DNA of 6,300 bases from Methanocorpusculum sp. (GCA_029986195.1 DALTYF010000061.1:1-6300), one strand, 5' to 3'. Positions 1-6,265 are shown, numbered from the stretch's first letter. Numbers and translations are program-made. Notes: a model not told the origin generated them from the letters alone.

Positions 1-1594
1 CAGGGAACTCGCCCCGCCCCGCTCGTCCCATCATCTGATGAAACCCCTGCACCGTCAGCCAGTTAATACCCATCGCAAGCGCATCAAAAATAACCTGTGA
101 AGCCGGAAAATCCACACCGGCCGCCAGTGCCGCAGTCGTCACCACACACGCAAGCTTCCCCTCCTCAAACTGCTTCTCCACCGCCCGCCGCTCCTGCGAC
201 GTAAGACCCGCATGATACGGTGCCGCAAGCTTCCCGATCGCATCCGCCACCGTATGACAGCGCGTACGGGCATTCGTAAAAATAATCGTCTGACCCCGGA
301 ACCCCTTCGACGACGTCTTATTGTACTCCTCAAACACCAGTTTCTTCATATAGGGAACCTTCGCATCCTTCTCCGTAAAGATAAGATGCCGTTCCAGCGC
401 AACCGGCCGGTCCGCATACGACACCAGCGTTGCACCCAGTTTTTTGGCAAGCAGATGGGGAGACCCGATCGTCGCCGACAGATACAGAAACTGCGCTTTG
501 GGCGCAACATACTTCAGCCGGGCAATCAGCCCATCCAGCCGGTGACCGCGTTCCGGATCCTCCAGCATCTGCACCTCGTCGATGACCACTGTTCCGATGT
601 TGTGCAGCCCCGCCCCCTTGCGGATCAGATTGTCCACTCCTTCATAGGTTCCGACCACAATCCCGCCGCCTGAACCGCGGTTGCCGACCGGACGGGTCTC
701 CGGAAGATTCACGCGGGACACTCCCGTCATCACCGAAGTCGTTGCAATATCTGCATACTTCTGGGAAAACCGATCATACTTCTGATTTGCCAGTGCAACC
801 AGCGGCACGAGGAAAAGCATCCGCCCGCGCTTCTCCAGATAATTCTTCAGACCCGCCATCTCACCGATGAACGTCTTCCCCGAAGCCGTTGCCGCAACCA
901 CCAGCAGATCCTTCCCGAACAAAAGTCCCGCCTCCACCGCCCTCTGCTGTGCGGGCATGAGCGTTGCAACCCCGCAGACATCCACAAACTCCCGCGGCAG
1001 CGGAAGATTCTCGATCCGTTCCGTCGGTGTCTGCTCGTGCGCCTCAAGCCGGTCGAACATCGTCTTCTTCGTATCCAGCGACTCCGGCTGAAGAATCGCA
1101 AGCACCATATCCAGATCCCGGTACTCCTCCAGCAGATCCTCAATATGACTCTGCGTACGTTTCCCAAGCCGTTTGATGTGGGCAAGTTCGCGGCGCAGCT
1201 CGCGCTTCGCACAGTCCAGACAGACAAACTCCTGCCCGCACCGGATACGGGTCGTCTCGGAAAGCGGCGTAAGCCGGTCATCAAACATACAGGTACGGCA
1301 GAGCGTAACCTTCTCCCACGGAATCTGCATACTGCGCAGAAAATCCTGAAACTCCGGCAGCGTCTCGGTCAGCTGCACCATACCGTTCGCCCGCAGAACC
1401 GTGATCAGCTCTTTGGTTGGAGTCTTCTGGGCATGGGACGTCCCCGGTCTTCGCACAAAAAACTCCGCAGGACGAATACCTTTCGACGTCTCCTCCAGCT
1501 CAACCGTTCCGACGTGTTTTATTTTTCCATTCTTTGAATCATCACAAAAATAGACTTTGTACCCTTTTTTATAGGGCTGAACAACGGTCACCAC
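1..1594 (-). CDS. Ski2-like DEAD/DEAH-box ATP-dependent helicase with N-terminal cysteine cluster (DUF5814-type), C-terminus cut off by window edge
   Basis: A superfamily 2 helicase that should use ATP to unwind or remodel nucleic acid; its substrate cannot be told from sequence. The 531 visible residues contain the full motor core. Motif I is ATASGKT (235-241), Ia LVPLVALANQ (262-271), II DEVQ (339-342), III SAT (373-375), IV TIIFTNARTR (436-445), V TTAALAAGVDFPA (486-498) and VI QMMGRAGR (520-527). The QMxGRAGR form of motif VI and the layout point to the Ski2/Hel308 group, although Hel308 itself has DEIH/DEAH in motif II and lacks the N-terminal part seen here. Residues 1-200 precede the motor and carry C99-x2-C102, C119 and C125-x2-C128, a probable zinc site; this arrangement matches archaeal helicases annotated as DUF5814. 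The winged-helix and ratchet domains expected after motif VI lie outside the window. The start is one of two consecutive GTG codons (1592-1594 or 1589-1591) directly after the stop of the upstream regulator, with GGTGAG in that gene's last codons as a possible ribosome site. Translation is probably coupled to the regulator. Function class is certain, exact role is not. Confidence 0.93.
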   Translation of the reverse strand, partial: MVTVVQPYKKGYKVYFCDDSKNGKIKHVGTVELEETSKGIRPAEFFVRRPGTSHAQKTPTKELITVLRANGMVQLTETLPEFQDFLRSMQIPWEKVTLCRTCMFDDRLTPLSETTRIRCGQEFVCLDCAKRELRRELAHIKRLGKRTQSHIEDLLEEYRDLDMVLAILQPESLDTKKTMFDRLEAHEQTPTERIENLPLPREFVDVCGVATLMPAQQRAVEAGLLFGKDLLVVAATASGKTFIGEMAGLKNYLEKRGRMLFLVPLVALANQKYDRFSQKYADIATTSVMTGVSRVNLPETRPVGNRGSGGGIVVGTYEGVDNLIRKGAGLHNIGTVVIDEVQMLEDPERGHRLDGLIARLKYVAPKAQFLYLSATIGSPHLLAKKLGATLVSYADRPVALERHLIFTEKDAKVPYMKKLVFEEYNKTSSKGFRGQTIIFTNARTRCHTVADAIGKLAAPYHAGLTSQERRAVEKQFEEGKLACVVTTAALAAGVDFPASQVIFDALAMGINWLTVQGFHQMMGRAGRGEFP

Positions 1595-2395
1595 TTATTG
1601 ACTCACCAGTTCATGTATCGTATAGGAAAGGCCTGCGGTCTCAAGCCGTTTCAGGAAATCCGTGAACTCCTCGTCCACGATAAGGATCAGACAGTGCATC
1701 CCGTGGAACGCCGCTTCAATCACTCCCTCCCGCGCACCAAAGAACATATCAGGATTGATCTTGGCGTTCTTCAGTGCGAGGTACGCCTCAAGACCGACAG
1801 CCCCGATAACATCGGCCTTTTTCACCAGAGGAAGAAGCTTGTCCGAAGAGATCATTTTGGAACCGCCGCGTTCGATCCGCGGCACCTTGGCAACGTCCAC
1901 CTTACCCTCGGTGTGGTCAATAATGCCCGCAAGACGGGCAACACCGACATCCGAGCCGCAAGAAGCATCCGCAATGACCATACCCATTGCGGTCTGCGGC
2001 TGACGACCTGCATACAGCCATCCGCCTTTCATATAAACTCCGACGGAATCCCCGGCCTTGAGATCGGAATCAGCAATGGCCGCCCACGTTGCAACCTGAT
2101 GGATAATATCGCGGCGGACGTGGCGGGCGTACGCCTCCAGAACCTCGGCATTGCTTAATACCCATTCAACCCCTTTGTGCGTCACATAGTACCGCCCGCG
2201 TCCCTCGGCACTGATGAACCCGTCATCGGCAAGATCACGGACATACTCGGAGATCGCCTGCGGAGTAACGCCGAGCTTATCAGCGATCTCCTGCTGGCGG
2301 ATGGACGGCTGGTGTTCCGCAACTTCTACGAGGACCTGAAAACGTGTGGTCTCACGCTTGCTTCTGAGTATATTGGATAAGGGATCGTCGGACAT
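1595..2395 (-). CDS. Archaeal winged-helix transcriptional regulator (COG1497-like)
   Basis: A 266-residue DNA-binding protein. Residues about 14-75 form a MarR/ArsR-like winged helix: a first helix (18-28), a helix-turn-helix with QQEIADKLGV and the likely recognition helix TPQAISEYVRDLADD (44-58), and a wing around GRGRYYVTHKG (65-75). Residues about 95-264 form a second domain rich in small-residue and beta segments (AGDSVGVYMKGGWLYAG, VIADASCGSDVGVARLAG, a hydrophobic LILIVDEEF near 236-244), which I recognise as the conserved C-terminal part of archaeal COG1497 predicted regulators. Its ligand is unknown to me. The ATG start has an AGGAAG ribosome site six bases upstream. It is the first gene of a minus-strand pair with the helicase, which begins on the base after its TAA. 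It is divergent from hypF across 77 bp, and a perfect palindrome sits where its own transcript should begin, so self-regulation is plausible. Family assignment is good, target genes are inferred. Confidence 0.9.
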   Translation of the reverse strand: MSDDPLSNILRSKRETTRFQVLVEVAEHQPSIRQQEIADKLGVTPQAISEYVRDLADDGFISAEGRGRYYVTHKGVEWVLSNAEVLEAYARHVRRDIIHQVATWAAIADSDLKAGDSVGVYMKGGWLYAGRQPQTAMGMVIADASCGSDVGVARLAGIIDHTEGKVDVAKVPRIERGGSKMISSDKLLPLVKKADVIGAVGLEAYLALKNAKINPDMFFGAREGVIEAAFHGMHCLILIVDEEFTDFLKRLETAGLSYTIHELVSQ

Positions 2396-2406
2396 AGTTT
2401 CTTCCT

Positions 2407-2425
2407 GGTTTCTGGTGCAGAAACC
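2407..2425. promoter_or_regulatory. Candidate operator: perfect 8-bp inverted repeat with 3-bp spacer
   Basis: GGTTTCTG-GTG-CAGAAACC is a perfect palindrome apart from the 3-bp centre. The half-site centres lie 11 bp apart, about one helical turn, as expected for a dimeric winged-helix protein. It lies between the TATA candidates and the ribosome site of the regulator gene, overlapping the predicted transcription start, and about 6 bp upstream of the TATA candidate for hypF. The sequence is seen directly; the binding protein is inferred. An RNA hairpin in the regulator's 5' leader is an alternative if transcription starts upstream of it. Confidence 0.55.
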
Positions 2426-2430
2426 CTACA

Positions 2431-2457
2431 CTTATATTGGTTGTAATTCTATAATGG
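2431..2457. promoter_or_regulatory. Shared divergent promoter core (TATA elements) for the regulator and hypF
   Basis: CTTATATTGG (2431-2440) reads as a TATA element in both directions (TTATATT / AATATAA). For hypF it predicts a start near 2461 and a leader of about 12 bases containing the GAGTGAG ribosome site (2463-2469). For the regulator it predicts a start near 2409, inside the palindrome. A second element, CTATAATGG (2449-2457; TTATAG on the minus strand), could instead serve the regulator with a start near 2424, but lies rather close to the hypF ATG. Positions rest on the usual archaeal TATA-to-start spacing of about 25 bp. Confidence 0.5.
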
Positions 2458-2472
2458 TTTTTGAGTGAGTAA

Positions 2473-4707
2473 ATGCGTTGCGGCAGAATCAGAGTGCGCG
2501 GTATTGTTCAGGGTGTGGGGTTCCGCCCCTTTGTGTATGCAGCCGCCATGCGGTTCGGTATCGCGGGAACGGTGATCAATCACGGGAGCGAAGTGGAGAT
2601 TACCGCCTGCGGTGACCGGTTCGATGCGTTCTGCCGTGAAGTAGCAACCGGGCCGAAAATGGCGGTTATTGATTCGGTAACGGTTGAACCGCTGCCGGAA
2701 GAGACGGTGACCGGAAACGGGTTTTCGATTCTGCCGAGCGCGGACGGGGCGCGGACGGGATTCATCCCGGCAGACATTGCAACCTGCGACGCCTGCCTTG
2801 CCGACATTATGAACCCGGCCAGCCGGTACTACGGATACTGGGCGACATCGTGTACAGACTGCGGCCCGCGCTACAGTATCATCCGTGCAGTTCCCTATGA
2901 CCGTGAGCGGACTGCAATGGACCTGTTTCCTCCCTGCGGGGACTGCACAGCGGAGTACGAAAACCCGCAGAACCGCAGGCACCATGCACAGACGATTGCA
3001 TGCAGCAGCTGCGGGCCGAAACTGTCACTGCTGACCGCCGCGGGTGCAAAGGTTGCAACCGACGATCCGATCCGGACCGCTGCGGAACTGCTGGATGCAG
3101 GACACATCGTTGCCATCCGCGGCGTGGGCGGGTATCATATCTGCTGCGTTGAGGAAGAGGCAGGCCGCTTAAAGCAGTTGCTCGGACGCCCGCATCAGTC
3201 GCTTGCCGTGATGATGCAGCCGGAGTCGCTCAAAGCGTATGTGGTTCCGCCGACGGATGCGGAACGGGAGATGCTGGAAGGGCCGGTGCATCCGATTATG
3301 ATTCTGGACAAAGTGGATCCGGCAGCGCATACGGAGTTGTCGGAGCTGCATAACCTCGGCGTAATGCTGCCCTATACGGGTCTGCATCATCTGTTGTTCG
3401 GGCATCTGAGACACCCGCTGCTGGTGATGACGAGCGCGAACGCACCGGGGACCCCGATGATTACGGAGACGTCCTACATCTCCGAACGGATGGGAACGGT
3501 TGCGGAGTATATCCTCTCGCACGACCGGGAGATTGTGAACCGGTGCGATGACTCGGTGGTGCGGGACGGGTATATCATCCGGTTGTCGCGGGGTCTTGCG
3601 CCGCTGCGAACGGCGATGGACCTCGGAGACCGGCAGATTCTCGGTGTGGGGCCGGAACTGAACGCAAACGCAACGATCTATAAAGGAGGGTTTGTGGTGA
3701 CGTCGCCGCATATCGGCAACATCCGCAACCCTCCAACCGTTGCGTATCTGGAGGAGACCATTGCAAAGCTTTGCTCCCTGACGGGAGCAAAGCCGGAGAT
3801 CATTGCCCATGACCTGCATCCGCAGTTTCTGAGTACCCGTCTTGCACGCACGCTTGCGGAGGAGGCAGGAGCAGTGCTCTGTCCGGTACAGCACCACTGT
3901 GCGCATATTACAGCGGTGACAACGGAAGAGGTGGTCGGTATTGCGATTGACGGCGTAGGGTACGGAACCGATGCAACGATCTGGGGCGGCGAGATTCTGA
4001 CCGGGTCACCGGCGGACGGGTATGTCCGGACCGGACATCTGGAACAGGTGCTGATGCCGGGCGGCGATCTTGCAACGAAGTTTCCGGAACGGATGCTGTA
4101 CGGGATTCTTCCCGACGAGGCGACGATCTCCCTGCTTGCGGAGCGCGGCTGGGACGCGGGGTCGCTCCGGGTGCTTGCGCAGACGGTGGCGAAACGGTTC
4201 AACAGCCCCGCAACCACATCAACGGGCCGGGTGCTGGACGCGGCTGCGGCGCTTCTGGGTATCTGCCGCGAGCGTACCTACGACGGGGAACCGTCCATGG
4301 TTCTTGAAGCGTATGCCGCACGGGGAACGCCGCAGCCGCTCAAACCCCGGATTGTCTCCGGCAGCGGCGGGGCTGATATCCTGCTGACCTCGGAGATTCT
4401 GCGGGACGTCCGGGCCGGGCTGGAGTGCGGCATGGGGGTCGCTGACGCGGCGGCAACGATCCAGACCGCGCTTGCAAGAGGCATTGCAGAGCTTGCGGTC
4501 CGGTCGGCGGACCGGACCGGTATCCGGACGGCGGCGCTATCCGGCGGTGTCGCAATTAACCGGTCGATCCGCGAGACGATTCTTGCTGAACTCGCCCGGG
4601 CCGAGATCCCCTGCCTGATCAATCCCCGGTACCCGTTCGGCGACGGGTGTATCTCCTGCGGTCAGGTGGTAACGGCAGGAATTCTTGCGAAGGAAGGGAG
4701 ACTATGA
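2473..4707 (+). CDS. hypF: Carbamoyltransferase HypF, [NiFe]-hydrogenase maturation
   Basis: HypF converts carbamoyl phosphate and ATP to a carbamoyl adenylate and transfers the carbamoyl group to the C-terminal cysteine of HypE, the first step in making the cyanide ligands of the [NiFe] active site in the cytoplasm. At 744 residues it is full length and has all four parts in order. The acylphosphatase domain (1-88) has VQGVGFRPF (12-20; catalytic R18) and N36. Two zinc fingers follow: C105-x2-C108-x18-C127-x2-C130, and C155-x2-C158-x18-C177-x2-C180 with RRHHAQ between. The YrdC-like domain (about 193-375) has RGVGGYH, MLPYTGLHHLL and MTSAN. The Kae1-like domain (about 390-744) has HDLH (446-449), the metal site HHCAH (474-478), DGVGYGTDATIWGGE, LSGGVAINR (689-697) and GDG (723-725). 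The YrdC-like segment reads GRPHQSLAVM (238-247), where most HypF proteins have KP or RP at the QS position. No other hyp genes are visible. The ATG follows GAGTGAG, and the stop overlaps the next start by ATGA, so the two genes are probably cotranscribed. Confidence 0.97.
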   Translation: MRCGRIRVRGIVQGVGFRPFVYAAAMRFGIAGTVINHGSEVEITACGDRFDAFCREVATGPKMAVIDSVTVEPLPEETVTGNGFSILPSADGARTGFIPADIATCDACLADIMNPASRYYGYWATSCTDCGPRYSIIRAVPYDRERTAMDLFPPCGDCTAEYENPQNRRHHAQTIACSSCGPKLSLLTAAGAKVATDDPIRTAAELLDAGHIVAIRGVGGYHICCVEEEAGRLKQLLGRPHQSLAVMMQPESLKAYVVPPTDAEREMLEGPVHPIMILDKVDPAAHTELSELHNLGVMLPYTGLHHLLFGHLRHPLLVMTSANAPGTPMITETSYISERMGTVAEYILSHDREIVNRCDDSVVRDGYIIRLSRGLAPLRTAMDLGDRQILGVGPELNANATIYKGGFVVTSPHIGNIRNPPTVAYLEETIAKLCSLTGAKPEIIAHDLHPQFLSTRLARTLAEEAGAVLCPVQHHCAHITAVTTEEVVGIAIDGVGYGTDATIWGGEILTGSPADGYVRTGHLEQVLMPGGDLATKFPERMLYGILPDEATISLLAERGWDAGSLRVLAQTVAKRFNSPATTSTGRVLDAAAALLGICRERTYDGEPSMVLEAYAARGTPQPLKPRIVSGSGGADILLTSEILRDVRAGLECGMGVADAAATIQTALARGIAELAVRSADRTGIRTAALSGGVAINRSIRETILAELARAEIPCLINPRYPFGDGCISCGQVVTAGILAKEGRL
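4691..4700 (+). promoter_or_regulatory. Ribosome binding site supporting the ATG at 4704
   Basis: AGGAAGGGAG lies three bases before ATG 4704, which overlaps the hypF stop as ATGA. This strong purine-rich site favours 4704 over the upstream TTG (4685) as the true start of the membrane-protein gene, even though ATG 4704 is not in the frame that encodes the bulk of that protein. It is thus the main local sign, besides codon choice, that the gene contains a frameshift. Confidence 0.6.
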
Positions 4708-5278
4708 ATATCCCGACAACAGCCCGGACGCCGGCATATGCAGAGGAGAACGGATCGATTCTGATCGATGTCCATATCAGCAGTATGGTCTGGACGAGGA
4801 GACGGAGACCTATATTCGCAATGCGGTGGAAGACCTGACCCCTGAAGAACGAAAACGGGCACGGATTGTGCTGTATCTTTCCCCGCACCTGTACCAGAAC
4901 AGCAGTACCCGGAAAAACATGGAGAAGGCGGTGACGGCAAACTTCGCGTACCGGCTGTATCACGAGAACCGGAAGTATGAGTTTGCGATGGCACGGGGCA
5001 AGCGGTATCTTGTTCGCGGGCTGATCTTTCTCGTGGTGTGTCTTGTGATCAGCAGTATGTTTCCCCGCATTTTTCTGGAGAATGATATTAATCTTGCCCT
5101 TGCCCAGAGTTTTGTGATCATCGGCTGGGTGGCGCTGTGGAAGCCGGTGGAATTTTATCTGTATGACCGGCGGGATCTCCTGGACGATCTTGCGGTGCTG
5201 GAGGCACTGACCGCAATGCCGGTTGAGTCACGGAAAGGAACGACGGAACCGCAGAATGAAACACTGGTGCTGATGTAA
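4704..5278 (+). CDS. Two-helix membrane protein of unknown function, probably frameshifted near 4785-4793
   Basis: The main frame is open from a TTG at 4685 to the TAA ending at 5278. Its credible part begins about 4790 (GLDEETETYIRNAVEDL) and runs through a cytoplasmic helical segment, RLYHENRKYEF, a first membrane helix (about 5006-5062, LIFLVVCLVISSMF) and a second (about 5093-5146, ALAQSFVIIGWVALW), then KPVEFYLYDRRDLLDDL and a short polar tail. I recognise the GWVAxWxPxEfxLYD plus MPV signature from a widespread uncharacterised membrane family. The natural start, ATG 4704, is in another frame: it has a strong ribosome site and reads MNIPTTARTPAYAEENGSIL then IDVHISSM before turning into arginine-rich AGG/AGA codons and stopping at 4838. 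In the family, as I remember it, that beginning joins the LDEE segment through a QLFNSLDPSPF-like stretch, which is absent. The best reading is one gene with a deletion or frameshift, translationally coupled to hypF. A sequencing error, or a genuinely short protein from 4685, remain possible. Confidence 0.7.
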
Positions 5279-5286
5279 TACGGGAT

Positions 5287-5326
5287 AAAAAAGTGAAAAG
5301 AACATATTTCCCGGAAAAATCCGGGA
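5287..5326 (-). terminator. Hairpin plus T-run downstream of the rubredoxin gene, between convergent genes
   Basis: TCCCGG-AAAAAT-CCGGGA (5309-5326) is a perfect 6-bp stem. On the minus strand it lies just past the rubredoxin stop and is followed by T-rich sequence ending in six T residues (5292-5287), suitable for archaeal oligo-T termination. It may also limit read-through from the plus-strand membrane-protein gene ending at 5278, although the plus-strand tail is A-rich. Confidence 0.5.
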
Positions 5327-5330
5327 CCAG

Positions 5331-5504
5331 TTAATCCTCGATTTTTCTGAAAAGACCGGGTTTGCTCTTTGGAATCATACAGGTAGGACACTTCCATGTA
5401 TCCGGAATATCCTCATACTTTGTTCCGGCCGGAATACCATGCTTCGGATCGCCCAGATCCTCATCATAGATATACGCACAGAAAATGCACAGATATTTTG
5501 CCAT
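5331..5504 (-). CDS. Rubredoxin
   Basis: A 57-residue protein, cytoplasmic by its lack of a signal or membrane segment. It should bind one iron in a Cys4 site and carry single electrons, for example to rubrerythrin, flavodiiron protein or another reductase partner not seen here. The four ligands are C6-x2-C9 and C39-x2-C42. Between them lie the rubredoxin hallmarks: YIYDEDLGDPKHGIPAGT and then YEDIPDTWKCPTC. Length is normal for the family (about 52-58). Two residues are unusual: the glycine that normally follows the second cysteine of each knuckle is A10 in the first (CIFCAY) and M43 in the second (CPTCMI), which may alter the hydrogen bonds round the iron. The ATG is preceded by GGGTGAGATC (5510-5519), a good archaeal ribosome site. 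It lies 38 bp downstream of the coiled-coil/cysteine protein on the same strand and could share its transcript. Confidence 0.93.
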   Translation of the reverse strand: MAKYLCIFCAYIYDEDLGDPKHGIPAGTKYEDIPDTWKCPTCMIPKSKPGLFRKIED

Positions 5505-5509
5505 AAACT

Positions 5510-5519
5510 GATCTCACCC
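5510..5519 (-). promoter_or_regulatory. Ribosome binding site of rubredoxin
   Basis: GGGTGAGATC on the minus strand, five bases before the ATG, resembles the archaeal consensus GGTGATC with one inserted base. It fixes the start of this short gene. The AT-rich stretch just upstream (AATATTTATTTTT, 5523-5535) might add a TATA element for independent transcription, but this is weak. Confidence 0.6.
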
Positions 5520-5542
5520 GACAAAAATAAATATTCTCGGTT

Positions 5543-6118
5543 TCAAGCACTCTTTTTCTTCTCTTCCATCTCCTCACGGATCTCGTCAATGTACATAATA
5601 TCGTCGCAGTGTTTTCCACACAGACAGTAGCCGTGCTTGTCCACCGCATACACCGGATAACGGACAATATCCTCAGGCACCGGCGTCGCCGTCAGCCGGC
5701 TCAGGTTCAGAAGATCCTCGGGACGGTAGCCAATCGTTTTGCACACATGATTGAAATCACGGATCCAGCCGCGGAGATCACGCACATCATTCATATCCCA
5801 CTTAAAGATCTGATACAGCAGCATGTACGCATCACGTTCAAGAATAATCTGCGACAGTTCCTGACTCTGGGTGAAATAGAAATCAAGGAACGTCCGCACA
5901 TCCCGCACCTGCTGCGCAGATTCATAGGTTGCGGCCCGCATCTCGCGTGCGGTACCAAGACGATCCTCGTCCTCCAGTTTTCCGCCAAGCCGTCCGACCT
6001 CCTTGGAAATATCCTTCAGATCCAGCTCAATATTCTCCAGATCCCCGAGAACATCTTCGAACTTTTTATACAGCTCGACGCCGAAGAATGCCTCCATGTA
6101 TTCACTGTGCTTCGTCAT
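5543..6118 (-). CDS. Uncharacterised coiled-coil protein with C-terminal CxCxxHC cluster
   Basis: I do not recognise this 191-residue protein. Residues about 15-55 are highly charged and helical, with heptad-like spacing (FEDVLGDLENIELDLKDI), followed by more predicted helix to about 125, so the first two thirds look like a helical bundle or coiled coil. A loop with TPVPEDIVRYPVYAVD (145-160) leads to GYCLCGKHCDDIMYIDEI, where C165, C167, H170 and C171 form a compact potential metal or redox site. The protein ends in a lysine-rich tail. C126 is the only other cysteine. No signal peptide or membrane segment is seen. It is followed after 38 bp by rubredoxin on the same strand, which hints at a redox or iron-related setting, but this is context only. 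The ATG has no ribosome site, and a TATA element centred near 6147 predicts a transcript start within a few bases of it. Coding status is well supported by length and codon choice. Confidence 0.82.
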   Translation of the reverse strand: MTKHSEYMEAFFGVELYKKFEDVLGDLENIELDLKDISKEVGRLGGKLEDEDRLGTAREMRAATYESAQQVRDVRTFLDFYFTQSQELSQIILERDAYMLLYQIFKWDMNDVRDLRGWIRDFNHVCKTIGYRPEDLLNLSRLTATPVPEDIVRYPVYAVDKHGYCLCGKHCDDIMYIDEIREEMEEKKKSA

Positions 6119-6142
6119 TGTAAAGATAATTAACTCATAATT

Positions 6143-6152
6143 CTATATAAAC
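6143..6152 (-). promoter_or_regulatory. TATA element predicting a leaderless transcript for the 6118 gene
   Basis: GTTTATATAG on the minus strand is a near-consensus archaeal TATA box. With a start about 25 bp downstream, transcription would begin near 6121, practically at the ATG (6118-6116). The intervening GTTAATTATCTTTACA has no purine-rich ribosome site, which agrees with leaderless translation. Confidence 0.6.
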
Positions 6153-6228
6153 CATTACTTCGGGCACATCGGCAGAAATAAATATCAATTTTCCATCAAT
6201 CAGCCCAGATATAAGATCAGTTGTAACC

Positions 6229-6236
6229 TTTATAGA
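6229..6236 (+). promoter_or_regulatory. TATA candidate for the plus-strand gene at the right edge
   Basis: CTTTATAG lies about 33 bp before ATG 6266, predicting a start near 6258 and a very short leader without a ribosome site. The 147-bp spacer 6119-6265 is clearly more AT-rich than the genes on either side; apart from TATA-like elements (another is ATATAAG near 6210) I see no repeat or RNA gene in it. Confidence 0.4.
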
Positions 6237-6265
6237 GAATAAAAACCAAAGTCTCCAGCAACCAC

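Noticed and set aside
212..673. Plus-strand 153-residue open frame opposite the helicase
   Set aside because: It is antisense to a frame holding all helicase motifs, and its product is Arg/Gln/His-rich without a domain, as expected for a shadow of a GC-rich gene.
1598..2158. Plus-strand 186-residue open frame opposite the regulator
   Set aside because: Antisense to a clear winged-helix gene; low-quality composition, no ribosome site, no recognised motif.
2449..2985. Minus-strand 178-residue open frame over the hypF start
   Set aside because: It lies antisense to the HypF acylphosphatase and first zinc-finger regions and crosses the divergent promoter; no motif supports it.
3169..4217. Minus-strand open frames of 245 and 179 residues inside hypF
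   Set aside because: Mutually overlapping and antisense to intact HypF motifs; products are Arg/His- or Ser/Pro-rich shadows.
4685..4703. TTG at 4685 as the real start of the membrane-protein gene
   Set aside because: No ribosome site precedes it, the first 35 residues look random with rare Arg codons, and the coupled ATG at 4704 is far stronger. Kept as an alternative only.
4619..4994. Minus-strand open frames across the hypF/membrane-protein junction
   Set aside because: Considered because the plus strand looks broken here, but they show no start signal or domain, and the plus-strand halves have better codon choice.
5439..6133. Plus-strand open frames opposite the rubredoxin and coiled-coil genes
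   Set aside because: Antisense to two well-supported genes; no motif or start signal.
2443..6147. Shared 10-mer TAATTCTATA in the spacers at 2443 and 6138
   Set aside because: Both copies coincide with TATA-like sequence in AT-rich spacers, so chance or basal promoter similarity explains them; no wider match surrounds them.
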